From positions 5,932,874 through 5,996,873 of the forward strand of contig CM055901.1 in the NCBI GenBank assembly GCA_029582155.1: 64,000 nucleotides of DNA. Direction: 5' to 3'. Numbering within the stretch: position 1 is the stretch's first letter; each line of letters opens with the position of its first letter. Made by a program: the position numbers and the translations under genes. The notes under the pieces were generated by a model. The model saw only the letters and a list, made by a program, of their open reading frames with translations. It was not told the origin of the DNA and ran no database searches. The DNA is from Panopea generosa (Eukaryota; Mollusca; Bivalvia; Adapedonta; Hiatellidae). This document shows, one piece after another, positions 26,121 to 38,689 of the stretch.

Positions 26121-26282
26121 GAAGCCATATGTGTTAAGCGTCGATGTATGGATCTAAACGTCAAATGTACACATCAACTAAAATACAGGTTAGACATCTC
26201 GGAAGCCTTATGCGTTAAGCGTCGATGTATGGATCTATCTGTTAAATTTACACATCAACTTGAATACAGGTCAGACATCTTG
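26121..26282 (+). repeat. Tandem duplication of an 81-bp unit
   Basis: 26121-26201 and 26202-26282 share GAAGCC(A/T)TATG(T/C)GTTAAG, CGTCGATGTATGGATCTA, TACACATCAACT and AATACAGGT(T/C)AGACATCT. Short GCATAGAGCTCC motifs flank both sides (near 26105 and 26284). Confidence 0.92.
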
Positions 26283-26345
26283 GATGCATAGAGCTCCCGA
26301 ATTAAAAATGATAATCATACTGACTGTCACGTTATTAAAATAATA

Positions 26346-26400
26346 TATAATAATGATGGCGTTAAGGGTCTAGCAGACCCTTTACGCCATCATTATTATA
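26346..26400. repeat. Long hairpin, 26-bp arms, 3-nt loop
   Basis: Left arm 26346-26371 and right arm 26375-26400 are reverse complements with a single mismatch (GTTAAGGG against GTAAAGGG). The loop is AGC. No U-run follows and this is a eukaryote, so it is not a bacterial terminator. A miniature fold-back element is likely. Confidence 0.92.
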
Positions 26401-26754
26401 AGTATACAGTTTCTAAATGTCCATCAGCACTGTTGTTTAAATCTACACTAAAACCCCGCATTAAGACATCTCTGTAATAAAAATTCGGATTTTTCCTTTT
26501 TTTTAATGACCATTTTGTTTTATGATAATATTGCTACCTTTATATTCGGTATTAGGACCGCTTGCACGACGCCGGATTAGTGTATTAATTAAACTCCGGA
26601 ACTCCAGTTGATCCCGTCATTCTTTTACATTTCACTTTTTTTAGGTGAAAGTTATTAACAAGACATTAAGCGTTTATAGAACAGAACAGAACATATATTT
26701 TATTGATTTGCACATAAGTACATCATCATACAATACATACATATACTAGAACAT

Positions 26755-26822
26755 TTATATATACATATATATATATACACACACATATATATACACATAT
26801 ACACATATATACATATATTACA
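26755..26822. repeat. (TATACA)n-type low-complexity tract
   Basis: Alternating TATA/CACA stretch next to the 3' end of the minus-strand LINE fragment. Confidence 0.85.
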
Positions 26823-26909
26823 TTTCTATTATATGAAAACATTTCAAAAACTGTTGTCACGTGACTAAGTATAATACTATCTAAACAAATAAAATATATA
26901 GAGGATGAA

Positions 26910-27779
26910 CTAAGTGTTATGAGAAAGTGAAACACGCAGTATAAATGCGGCTTTTAGATATTTTGCAAGTTTTGTTATTGTACCAATATCAGTACTCTTT
27001 AAAAGTTCTATGAATTTAAACATACTTGGGTTTTCGTAATAATAACGTTCAATAAATTTCCGTCTTAAAGTATTGTAACATGAACATTTAATGATGAAAT
27101 GATATTCATCTTCAATATCTCGAGTTCTACAATATGTACAGTATCTTTCGGCTCGAGGTATTCGGTTCCTACCAAAACGACCCGTTTGGATGTGTAAATT
27201 GTGAGAAGACAGTCTAATCTTGCAAATATAAGTTCTTAAGTCAACTTGTAACATATCTAAATACTTTTCATAACCAAATTCTAATTTTACCAATTTATAT
27301 ATATGTAACACTTGGTTTCTTTCTATATCAGAGTACCAGCTTTGATAAAAATTATCAACCAAACGTTGTTTAAAAACATTAATAAAGCTTTTATCATTTG
27401 CTGTTCCTTGTTGATTCCAAACAAAAGCGAATCCATTTTGGCATAATAAATGTTTAACATTTGTTAACCAACACTTTTTACCAGCTATGCAATCGTCATA
27501 TGACAATTTGTACATAACTTTTAATAATATATTGTCTGTGTTTAACAACTTAAACCAATATTTTAAAATTCTAATATATCGAGATATGTACAAAGGGTAT
27601 CTAGCTAATTCTCCATAAACACCAACATTTGAAGTATTAGTTCTAACATTAAGAACTGATTTACAGTATTTTAAGTGAATACGTTCAATTTCCTTTGATT
27701 TACTATATCCCCAAATTTCAGAGGCATATCCTAAAATCGAACCTACAAATGCATCAAACGTGTTATAAAGTGTGTACAC
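26910..27779 (-). mobile_element. LINE ORF2 C-terminal fragment, open frame of 289 codons
   Basis: An uninterrupted frame with the RT-thumb and distal domain of a LINE. It starts GSILGYASEIWGYSKSKEIE, then IHLKYCKSVLNV and GELARYPLYISRY. Later come an RLSSHNLHIQTGRFGRNR block and a zinc-binding tail CTYCRTRDIEDEYHFIIKC. The last helix (PSMFKFIELL) ends about 30 residues before the stop. It lacks endonuclease and the catalytic RT core, as expected of a 5'-truncated insertion. The conserved text suggests it is younger than the other LINE remnants here. The 3' UTR probably runs to about 26680 (minus strand), where a repeated GTTCT motif sits. The reading-frame start is arbitrary. Confidence 0.85.
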
Positions 27780-27789
27780 GGGAGTCTTT

Positions 27790-29029
27790 GCTGATTAGGT
27801 GTTAATTGTTTTTTAGCATCTCGGTTACATCAGTGTCATTTTGATTGTCTCGTGATAAAGAAAATATGTTTCATGTGTGCAATGTATTAGTGGAAGAAGA
27901 ATTCATTTATTTGTAAAGATTAACATCATTCAATTGTTTAATCATTGAAAATGGTGTGTTTTGAATTACATCCTTCATAAAGTAACATTTTGTATTGTAT
28001 AGACTTAAGTCACTGTTGACGGAGAAAGTGATGGTGACTATAATGATTATGGTACTGACGATGATGATGAAAATGATGATGGTGAAGATAATGTTACAGA
28101 TGAAGATGTACTGATTGTTATCGTTGTTGTTGTGGAAGAAATGGTAGATGATGTACTACTTCTCTAAATAGTCTTATATATATTAAAGCCGAAATAACCA
28201 AATCGAGGAGTCTTATGCGGTACTATGGGGCATGTTGGCCGATGGTGGGGAGCTCTATGCGGTTTTGTATCCTCGCGGAGCTCTATACGTCAGGTGCTCT
28301 ATGTGGCCTCACACAACGCCTTTACTGTAATTGACAGTGTACTTGACATTGCCCAGAATAATAAATACCGTAAATGTTTTAGTACTCATCTTCAAACAAA
28401 ATTTCTTTTCTAAACAAAAAATACGTACTTTCGATTTGGAAAAATCACATTGGCGTAGACAAAAAGTCTTTCAAGAGATTATCATTAGGAAGAGGGCTTC
28501 GCGGTCGATCTTGTTCAAATGTTTTTTACTTGTAAAAGTAGTCCACCAATACTACAATTTGTCTTGTCGGATGTGAAATCAATCGTCCATGCGTTTTCCC
28601 CTTATTAAAGTAATAACGTATTTATTCGATATGTTTATTCTATTATTTATTCTATTACTAACATTGATTAAAGTTAGCGATTGTGTCTTACTCACATGCT
28701 TCATTGCTGCAAGTCTCTTTAGTAATTTATTGTGTATTGTTATTCAAGGATTAGTAAATAGACATTTATATGTGTACATATATTGGCAATAAAACAGTCA
28801 AATTAACGAGGAAAAATGGAGAGCATCATGGATAAAATCAAATATGGCTGAGCATTTTGGGTGTGTCAGTTAGACTCGCACAGTTATCTAGCTCAATAAA
28901 ACTTTATCATCGATGATAATAAGCTTTTGATCATGTATATACTTGATTGTCTGTAACATAGCGAGGCAGACGATACACTCATTACATATTCATGTTCTAG
29001 ATTTGTTATCTGCTTGTATAATTATATTT
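27790..29029. other. Unassigned stretch with a GATGATG-rich patch
   Basis: 28030-28150 is rich in GATGATG/GTTGTT without an extended frame. At 28200-28320 an ATAGAGCTCC-like motif recurs, in inverted sense compared with 26090-26120. No gene is seen. Confidence 0.4.
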
Positions 29030-29313
29030 GTAATTTACCTTATCAGTCTATCTGTATATATTAGTAATTCAACTTATTTGACTATATGAATATATTTTTA
29101 ATTGCCTTATCTCTCTATCTGTATATATTTGAAATTGCCTTATCTCTCTATCTGTATATATTTGTACTATCTGCATATAAATGTGTAATTTACGTTATTT
29201 GTGTTAGTGTGTATAATTGTAATTTGCTTTCGTAAATTGATAATTACCTTATTTGTCTTTTTGTATATACATGTGTTTATTTGTAATTTACCTTACATGT
29301 CTAACTGTAATTT

Positions 29314-29368
<55 letters not shown>

Positions 29369-30425
29369 TTTATCTTATCTGTATATATTTGTCATTTACC
29401 TTATATATCTATCTGTATATACGTATATATATAAATATATTTTGTAATTTACCTTATTTGTCTATCTATATATATTTTTGTAATTTACCTGATCTGTCTA
29501 TCTGTATATATTTACCATATCTCTCTATCTATTTATATTTATACTTTGCCTTATCTGTCGATCTGTATATATTTATAATTTACCTTATATATCTATCTGT
29601 GTGTATATATATATATTTGTTTTTCTGTGTATATTTGCCTTATATGTCTATATGTATATATTTGTAAAATACCTTATTTGTCTATCTGTATATGTTTGTA
29701 ATTGCCTTATCTGTCTATATGTTCTTAAATTTGTAAAATATCTTATTTGTGTAACTGTATATGTTTGTATTTTAACTTATTTGTCTTTCTGTATATATTT
29801 GTAATTAACCTTATTTGTCTATCTGTTTATATTTGTAATTTACATCATCTGTCTATATGTATATTTATTTGTAATTTACGTGATATCTCTGTTTGTATAT
29901 ACATTTGTAATTTTTCTTCATTGTCTATCTGTATATATTCGTAGTTTACCTTGTCTGTATATACTTGAAAAATACCTTATCTGTCTGTCTGTATATATTT
30001 GTAATTTACATTATCTATCTATCTGTATATATTTGTAATAACCTGATCTGTCTATCTGTATATATTCGTGATTTACCTTATATGTCTATATTACCTGTCT
30101 ATCTGTATATATTCGTGATTTATTTTATCTGTCTATATTCGTAGCTTACCTTATCTGTATATATCTATAATTTACTTTTTCTGTCTATCTGTATAAATTT
30201 GTATAAACTTATCTGCCTACCTGTACATATTCGTGATTTACCTTATCTGTTTATATCTATAATTTACTTTTTCTATCTATTTGTATAGATTTGTAATAAC
30301 CTTATCTGTCTTTCTGTATATATTCGTATTTTACCTTATTTGTGTATATTTGTAATTTACCTTATCTGTATATCTGTATATATTCCTAATTTACCTATCT
30401 GTTTATTTGTATATATTTTTGAAAA
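29030..30425 (+). repeat. Minisatellite, about 34-bp unit, with (GT)n inside
   Basis: Diverged units of the type TTTGTAATTTACCTTATCTG, then TCTATCTGTATATA. Units vary in length. A pure (GT)n run sits at about 29319-29367. Long Leu/Tyr/Ile-rich frames here (such as 29323-29667) are low-complexity by-products. The right edge runs straight into copy B of the 3-kb family. Confidence 0.95.
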
Positions 30426-31503
30426 GATATTTGCTTTCGTTATTATCAAACGCGAAAGACAGAAATGTGATATTTTGTATCTTTTGAACATTCGTCAATG
30501 TTGTTGCCAAGGTGATGTCTGATACACCAAGTTTGCCATTAACGTCTCACACCAATTAATTTGTATTGTTCTACATCTAAAGACAAACACTTCTGAAACA
30601 CTGAACACATTGCCAATGGTTCTAAAAATGTCTTATTTCAATATATTGTCTTCTGTTAGTACAAATATGCAGGGGGGGAAATATGGGGTTGACCAGGTTG
30701 CTTTTTCACAAGATTGATGTTTGGATGACACCCCTTCATTTTTAACAGCTCTGACCATTTGTTGCAGTGTATCAGAGCGCATCTTTAAACTGTTATATCT
30801 TCAATCAACAGTACCCAATGTCATCCAAACTTGGCAGAAAATGTTCCAATGTTCTCATATGCACAATAAATATGACCATTTTAAGCATTTTTAACAAAAG
30901 AATGTCAAACCGATTAACACAGTTTTAATTTCTTGGGCGCAATAATATTGATGCCGTCACTCAGGGGAGGTAATTGGTAAGTTAGACCTTAAACACATAA
31001 TGCATTATCTCATACCTATATCGAGGCATACTGTGAAATTAAAACATATCACTTTGCATGTAATAATTACTGCCTATGTATTTTGAGCAATACATTTAAC
31101 TTAATCAATCACTCGTTTTCGATTATTATTTACACCCGATGACTGAACGATATTAAGTGTATAATATAATTCTGTTTATTCGGATGTTCAAATGTCCTTG
31201 GTAATGTCGCCGTTGAAATAAATCAATTACTTTTTTTCTTTAAAGTTCAAAGAAATTTCAAAGTCGTACGCAAACGTATGACGACTGCTATATATGTATA
31301 GTATTGCATGGTGGAAGGTGATTAGATACTTACTACTCAAATACATCATCATTGTGCTGACTACAATGAAAACAATATAAATGTTCGTCCATGTCGCTCT
31401 CGTAAGCAGTTAGCAGTTATACTGGAAGTGTTACTGGGTCTCACTTGCAGTGAGGATAGAGCAGCATACATTGCTATTGATGTACAAAAATACTCATAAT
31501 ATT

Positions 31504-32551
31504 GTAACAAAATGAGATCCTGACCATGCTAACAATCTATCTGAATAAGACTTACTTCTGAAAACTGCCACCTTATGTCTCTTTTTACCAGCAAACAATC
31601 ATTGTATTACACGAGCATGCCATTAATAAGATTATTTCTACATTGAACAACAATGATTTTATACATAATCATCCATATTTAATATAGATAAATTCACCTG
31701 ATGTCTGTAGATTGCAATATCACGTAAATGCAAATATTGATTTGACAAAAAAATCTGACACTGGGTGGGGTAAACAAAAATTTCTATTCAGTTATTTTAT
31801 TTGTAAAATTTGATACTTTGTATAAGTTAAATAGTGTTTTAATTATAAAGAATATTTTTATTTTAGGTTAAATGATAGAATCCTTGAATTACCTTCCAAA
31901 ATATTTACTGCCAGATTTCTACTTCAAACAAGAATTAATGGATCTCTGTTTTGAGACTGACGCAAAGTTTTCCCAAGGAAAAAAATCACTCCTCGAAAGT
32001 TGCCAGAGTGGGAAGATTTGAAAATCTATCCATCTCAATTCTGGCATCTTCATTTATACTTTATTATTAGTTTAAATATTTACTTTCATGATTTGCATCT
32101 GGACTATGACATTGTGACATCCTTTTCATGCTAACTTATGATATGGAAATTGTGTTTTAATTGTGTTAAATGAACTTTTCGTGTATCAAAGCTGGCACAA
32201 TGGCTGACATTTGCCAGATCAGCAAAATTCAGAAAACCTGTGGATATGAAATACACGCATTTGATTGGTTTAAAAGTGTCAGATTCTCAGCCTTTTGCCT
32301 ATTGAAATGCTTAGAAACTTTTTTGTAGGAGCTCGCTCTTAATTCCAGACAACAAGAAAAGCAGTTCCACCACTTCCGGTATTTTTAACCTTCGTATGTA
32401 TAAAGTATATTATTCATTGACTGTATATCAGATAGTTTTGCCTTATAAGGTAATTAATAAAAAAAAACTATATAAATCTGCTATGCCATCCAATCTTATT
32501 GTTTTCATATTTTTCTCGCCATCTATTTTATAACACGACCTTGAGTGTTAC
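31504..32551. mobile_element. Inserted element in copy B, about 1.04 kb, GTAACA ends
   Basis: The sequence TAATATTGTAACA (31497-31509) is mirrored exactly at 32546-32558. Copy C has only TAATATTA at the same place (39756-39763). The simplest reading is an element with GTAACA...TGTTAC ends flanked by a 6-bp duplication AATATT. No transposase frame is seen inside. The exact split between TIR and duplication is ambiguous because the target is palindromic. Confidence 0.75.
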
Positions 32552-32787
32552 AATATTATCCATTCTTATATATCATACCGTATCACTTATTCTGTGGGAA
32601 AATTAATTATTCCAATAATCCGAAATCATACACTCGTCTATTTAAGATTTGAACTCGTTACTTACTGAGACAAGAGACACTGTATTTTAAGTCTATATGA
32701 AGTAATGTCCCTTTTTTCTATCGTATTGGTCACAGAAACATATCAGTAACGTATGCATAATTGCAAAACATATGTAACAATTCGAAA

Positions 32788-33051
32788 ATGACCATAATCA
32801 TCTTCGAATGTATCCTTTTTGTACATATTCAAATTCTATGGAAGATGGTAATCGTTACTTGTAAACTTGCAATCACTATGGGGATCGGAGAAACGTCTGA
32901 CTTAACCCGACAAAAAAGTACACCCATTAAATGTGTAGAGCTTCTTTTACTACTATTTGGAACGACTGCACTTTATGTTGATGAAAATATTGTTGTTTTC
33001 ACGGTGGTTTACGTATACATAAAAACTACCAGTCGTTTCAACGAATCATAA
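32788..33051 (+). other. Conserved short frame in copies B and C
   Basis: From ATG at 32788 an 87-codon frame contains MVIVTCKLAITMGIGETSD, a hydrophobic stretch that resembles a signal peptide, then LTRQKSTPIKCVELL. Copy C (40416-40577) keeps the same frame but stops right after CVELL (TAA for TTA). In copy C the core reads MVIVTCLLAIALGIGETSD. Differences between the copies are mostly amino-acid-changing, which argues against selection. No splice structure or known family. A chance frame inside a repeat is the more likely reading. Confidence 0.25.
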
Positions 33052-33700
33052 AGTGATTTTAATTTTCACATACAAAACAATTATTTTGCAAGTTTTATAT
33101 AGGCTACATGTATCATACATGGTTTTAAAATCTAAGTACCGGACTGAACAAATGAAACAACCTAACTAGTTTGTCTTTCTGCTAGACTGCATTACTGACG
33201 TTCATTCTTTTACATATTCGCTGTTTTTCGTTCTTCTTTTTTAATTTCCCTTCTGTATTCCTTAATTTTACATTATCGGTTGTTATACATTGTGCCAATC
33301 CTGATTACTCGCTTCTTACATGGCCATTGTCAATATAAAACTGTGTAGATATACAGACAAAAGGCTGATTCTATGTGGCTCAATTCATTTTGCTGTACAC
33401 ATGTATACTTACATTGGCAATAAAATAGGTTTAAACCGAAAACCATAGACTGATTTAAGTCGAGTACGTCATTGGTGCTCGTGTTTTTGGGAAAAAACAA
33501 ATGTTTACGACCCTTAATCTGATTATGCGTCTCTGTTTATGAACAATGTTTATAGATTGTAGTCTACTTGATTTCACATTTAAGTAAGGAAAATGGCCGT
33601 AACAAACATAATTTTATGTTCATGATTGTGTGCAAACGCTACAGCATGCGACCTTCATACTTTCTGAGACGGATGGTCTAAATAAATAAATTATAGAAAG

Positions 33701-34230
33701 GCAATCATCAAAATGAGCATATGTGCATAAGATTCTGAAATACTGTATGTATTGGTTGCTGGATCATTTCACTGTTCGAATGTGTAGTTATTCAACTGTT
33801 AAACTGCATATGAATTACATTCTTTGACGAAGGCATTGGAACAATAAAACGACGTATACATAGATATCTTTATTATCTCCACTGAAGGGAGAGCGACATG
33901 TTATAATAAAAATCATATACAAACATAAACAGAACTGAAAGGAAATATATATATACACACATACTTATTAATTACATGCAAAACTATACACTTTTTCAAT
34001 AACTAGTTGTACCCACTAATTGAGTCTTGACGAGAAGAAACACAAGACTCGAACAAGTTATATAATGGACTGGTAATGAAATACATATTGAAATAAATTA
34101 TCACAAGTCACGTTTCTTTGGTTGATTTGAGCACAATGCGCAGACTAGCTGCATAATTAAAATTTTACTGTTGAAATATAATACCATAAGTCACCTTCAT
34201 TTAACTTACGAACTTACATGATTAGTTTAT
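33701..34230. other. Unassigned DNA between copy B and the LINE
   Basis: No homology to copy C beyond its right end at about 41290. AT-rich, nothing recognised. Confidence 0.4.
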
Positions 34231-36920
34231 GGCATGCTTTTACAGTAGCTTACATAATTGTTTCACTATTATCAGCACTTGGGTGATAATGTTTAATTCC
34301 GGACTGACGGTTTATAATTAATTGACTTATTAATTTATTAAAGCACTGTACACTAATATGTCCAATGATAACTGCCAATAAACACCTACGTTCACGTTCA
34401 TTGCACGCACAAAACAATATGTGATGTATCATAAGGTTGTCAACCTTAAATTTACAGTTTTTACATATATCGGCTGTATGATAGGAAAAAAGATTGCATA
34501 TTATCTTGACCGCACTGAAACAATACATTTTCACAGACGGGAATTTACGACTGAGCCTCATATTCAATTATATTGCATTGAAGTATTGACTTCTACGTGT
34601 CTTTTGACGGAAAACTAACAAATTGTAAGAATTCCTTTATATAACTAAAACGCCGATATTTATGCATTATTCTGAATATGTTAGGCACCAAACCTAAACA
34701 TTGTCTCTCAATGCAATTAGCATACCTGACCAGCCTTTGGGCGAATATTTGTTTAGTTAAGTAGTTACATGGTAATCTACAAAGCTGTCCTAGGAACTGT
34801 AGCTTTTATAAGTCAATTTCAGTTAAAATTGGCACAGCTCCTATCAACATTAAAGCTGCCTCATTGTTTGTATGGAGAGACAATTTTTGTATATATTTTA
34901 TGCAGAATCGATGGGAACGCTTAAGTACCAGTACATTGGATTTAGTCATATAGTTCTACATTTCACACCCGTATAGTGACTTTGACTGCACAAATGACTG
35001 ATATATTTTTGAAAGTGACAACGGATTGAGACAGTCGTCAGAGCTTATTCCGCTATTGCTAATGCTTAGAAATGTTCCCCGTAGTTTTGTGCTAGCATCG
35101 TGAATAGTTTCATTGATAAGAGATTACTTATGCAGTGCAATACCCAGATGATTATATTTGACATCTTCCGGGATTAATTGGTACCAAGCCTCAAGATCAT
35201 TGTACTTTTCTCAAAATCCTCCTTCGACTCATTGTACACAACAACAGCACATTTAGCTGGGTTATACTCGAAACGCCATTTCAAAGTGCACTGATAACAA
35301 ACGCAGGCATTTTTTAGGCCATTTACCGAGAGTGAAACTAACACCATGTCATCTGCTACAGTAGGGCTGCAAATATTCATGTTATACAGGCATAGCCCTT
35401 GTTTAGCTTTCTCTAATTCTGTAATTAAACCATTTATGTATAATAAATACAGGGATGGTGAGCTTTGGCCACCCTGTCTTGTACCTTGAGTGCCGTCAAA
35501 CCAGTCCGAGACAAAAGACCGACTCCGAACACAGCTTCTCATACTGCTATATAAATTCACAAAGCTTCTTAAAGTTAAGGTGTCAATGTCGCATTCATGA
35601 AGTTTATATAAAGCCATCGTGCCACACTCATTCAAAAGCTTGATCTTTAGTGTCGGTACCTTTTCGCTTTGATTTTATAATCCTCCAAAATTGGTCTCGA
35701 TCCATTTCGGCTGATCGGTCGAGCTCCTCATCCTGCTCTGCAAGAAACATTTGCACATGTTGTCTATGCACACGACGGAAATCTCACTTTGCTTGTTTAT
35801 AGTCATCAAACGATTTATATTCTCTTGGCCTATCTTCTAAAATCCACACAGAGCGCTTTTTTATAATTTGTTTATGAAGTATCGAAATGCTTGAATTCCA
35901 GTACGGTTTTAAGAAATGCTTAAATTAATTCTTTTTGATGCACTTTGAAGAAGCAGATATAATGGATTGAACTATCCGTTCATAGAACTTATCAATATCA
36001 TCATTTGAGCAAATTGTATGGGAACGAGCGCAAAGTAAATCTTCTGAGTAACTGACTGTTTCTCGGTAACAATGTATTTCTTCCTGGCTAATTTTATGAC
36101 AGTTTATACGAGAGCTTGTTTCAGCACTATGAGCATTAACATGTCTATTTTGTAGCTGTATTGCAGGAAGAAGTAAAGAACAAAAAGGCCGATGTCTTGA
36201 TACATAAAGACAGTTATCATAAATTATTTAACAATAGCTAATACAATCATCCTTGTCTATTGGTATACATATATGGTCATATAATGTTTCAAATCTATTA
36301 TCATAAGACACAAAGAAAGTTTTTGCACCCGTAAAAATAGGCATAGTGTCAATAGCTTTCAGATTCGTATCATGTAAGAAACTCATTACATATTTGTCCC
36401 TATAATTCTCAGAGTTGATTTGTATTTTAGAGTTGAAATCTCCCATGAACAGAACCTAACCATTTTACGAATAAAGACTCCATAAATTATAAATCTTATC
36501 AATCTAATCCCTGAAAGTATAAATGGGATAATTGCTACACGGTAGATACAGTTGAAATGTGTATATATATTGATCATTTGTGATTTGATGTTGTATACCT
36601 ACAATACGATCTTCATCAATATTAATGATGTGATAACATTATCGTGTTTAACATGCCATAATAGGGCAACGCCCCCTTTTTCCACTAGTCTGGTATTTTC
36701 ATATTTACAGTCATTATCGGCAATGGAAACAGATTTGTATTTAGTGTTAATTGAGTCTATACACGAAAAATTATTATCGTATAACAAATGTTCTGATATA
36801 CCAGAAATATCTACATCACGGCTTTCTAAAATATCACTCAGCTGCTCGACATCAGACCAGAAACATTCCAAGTCAGAATGTTTAGCTTTATATTATCAAC
36901 CATTATGCTGACAATAAGAC
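34231..36920 (-). mobile_element. Degenerate LINE ORF2: APE endonuclease, RT, zinc tail
   Basis: Reading on the minus strand, the order is complete. Endonuclease N-term: 36871-36599 (GISEHLL, GGVALLWHVKHDN). Endonuclease core: 36446-36228 (MGDFNSK, then YDNRFETLYDHICIP). The linker near 35690 reads DRDQFWRIIKSKRKG. RT: 35635-35174 has LYSSMRSCVRS, GTRQGGQSSPSLYLLYINGL and the catalytic block TVADDMVLVS, with W..E.NPAKCAV after it. Thumb: 34990-34640 (HRFCIKYIQ, FLGQLCRLPCNYLTKQIFAQ). Zinc tail: 34470-34380 (CKNCKF, HHILFCAC). Several stops and frameshifts. The YADD-type motif reads VADD. An autonomous but dead element. Confidence 0.88.
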
Positions 36921-36989
36921 AAATTCACAAAAAACGCTACTTTTATACTCGACTACGTTAACATTATGAAATGATTTACACCTGTAGTA

Positions 36990-38689
36990 TAGTTTAATCA
37001 ATAACAAGTTCTGATTAGATGTTATAGTCATTAACATCGTCGCCATATTGTCTCCATTGTACTGTCTTGATATATCGGATTCGTACCATTCTGATCTGTA
37101 TCCCCTGTGATGATACCATCATGAAACCTCTTTTCACGAGCCTGTGTCGTTCGTGATAACCAAGGTTTACACATAACTTCCGGTGGCCAAAAGCCACGAT
37201 GTAGTAGTTTGTCACTGTTTCCATCATCCTCAACATTCAAGCGATTTTTTTAAATTGTCTGGATTTCTTTTGCACGGGAAGATCTTTATTACGGTTGTTT
37301 TAGTCCTCTGCTATTCACAGAGGGTGCTATTTTATCTTCGGTAATTCCCAACTTGAAACCTCCCAGATAAAAACGCTTCGTCGTTTTCTCAGTAAAGAGT
37401 AAACTCTTCATACACGAGATCACTGTGTTCGTTCTCTTCATGTTGTGTTATTTGCACAGGAATACGTTCCTCATTTCTTGAAATTGGAGTACCAATGGTA
37501 GCGATTTTTGTATATGATATGGACTGGGATTCCTGACGCTTCCGTGGAGATTTTTGTACCGGTGTATCCATTTTTCACCTGCCTTCGAGATATATTAAAA
37601 GTTTGATCATCGCACTGCACCCCGACGTCCTTGACGATTGGGGCATTTGTTTGAACTGACACAGAATTACATGACACAGTACCAGCAACGAAACACTCAA
37701 TATCATTCACGTCAGAGACTGGCGGCAAAAAAGTACTCTCTGACAGAGTAACGGTATTTCCGAATGATTCGTGCGATTCACAAGTCGTTTCGTGAATAAA
37801 TCGAACTCAAACGGCGCTGCTATATCATTAAATTTTTAATCCTTAGTTTCGGCTTGTGGACAAAGTTTTGCTTTCTCAATAGCAATAATTCCTGTTGAAT
37901 CAAAAACTGACTCGACATTATCTAGGCGCAAGCTTACATTGTCAATGTCCTTTTTAACTAATTCGAAGTTAGTACTAGCTCTCGACATTTCCATCAAGTG
38001 ATCGCGTTATGCGAGTTATATCGTTCCTAGCTAGTGTGAATTAACCAGAGACTTCCTCCTTCACGCGAACTTGAGACGATGAAATGGAGCTATTTTAGTC
38101 TGAGCGTAGCTTTTCACATGCAGCTTGATTTTGCTTTAATTATAACAAATCAGTTTGAAGACTAGCTACAGTGTCTTTCAAGAGTGGCACAGTTGTTAGG
38201 TTGATTGATCGGTGCGGTCACACGGCACGATACAGATTAACGTCGTGAAAAGCTTATCATATCTTTCAACATTGCATATTCGTCACCTTCTACTACCGAT
38301 ATAAGCGTATGGATGTTTTCTGTAAGTTAGACTGAAATTGGATCTGCCTTCCTTGTAAGTACACGACGCTTCAGTTCGCTATTAACGTTATATGGAAAAT
38401 TATTATTTCCCTTCAGCGACTCAAACAGTAATATTTGCATATTTTCAAGATCTTGCTCGCAGGATCTATAATCACTAAGTATCCTTGTAATAAAAGATCT
38501 GATGGGAGTTTTCGATAAAGATCAAGAACCAATTGTATTCAGTGAGATCCTCAATAACTTCCCTGGATGGATTTTCCACCATATGGTTATATGTCCCTTT
38601 CAATTCAATATTGTCTCCCAACATAGTGGAATAAGGTACTTTTAAATCAGTATTGTCTTCCAACAACACCGGTTTAAGTACATGAAGTT
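36990..38689 (-). mobile_element. Probable 5' part (ORF1/5' UTR) of the same LINE
   Basis: Minus-strand frames at 37728-37471 (MPPVSDVNDIECFVAGTV, SVSVQTNAPIVKDVGVQCDD) and 37571-37389 (SPRKRQESQSISYTKIATIG) look like fragments of one protein with polar, Ser/Thr/Gln-rich sequence. About 38490-37850 also has frames with Leu/Glu-rich text. The position directly upstream of ORF2 and the abrupt end at copy C suggest ORF1. I see no RRM, CCHC or other signature, so the assignment is by place only. Confidence 0.5.

Larger units (their letters stand above)
30426..33700 (+). repeat. Copy B of the roughly 3-kb repeat family
   Basis: Collinear with 38690-41290 at high identity: CTGAAACACTGAACACATTG, then the CACAAGATTGATGTTTGGAT block, GATGCCGTCACTCAGGGGAG, GTCTCACTTGCAG, GAGGATAGAGCAGCATACAT, CGAGACAAGAGACACTG-type and CATGGCCATTGTCAATATAA landmarks. 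The left 120 bp also match copy A (13475-13620), which copy C lacks. It carries a 1.04-kb insert at 31504-32551 that copy C does not have. The family has no recognised protein. Confidence 0.9.

Noticed and set aside
26346..26400. Rho-independent terminator
   Set aside because: Eukaryotic context, no T-run after the stem and no gene ending here.
29253..30522. Series of Leu/Ile/Tyr-rich plus-strand frames
   Set aside because: Low-complexity minisatellite translation, not membrane proteins.
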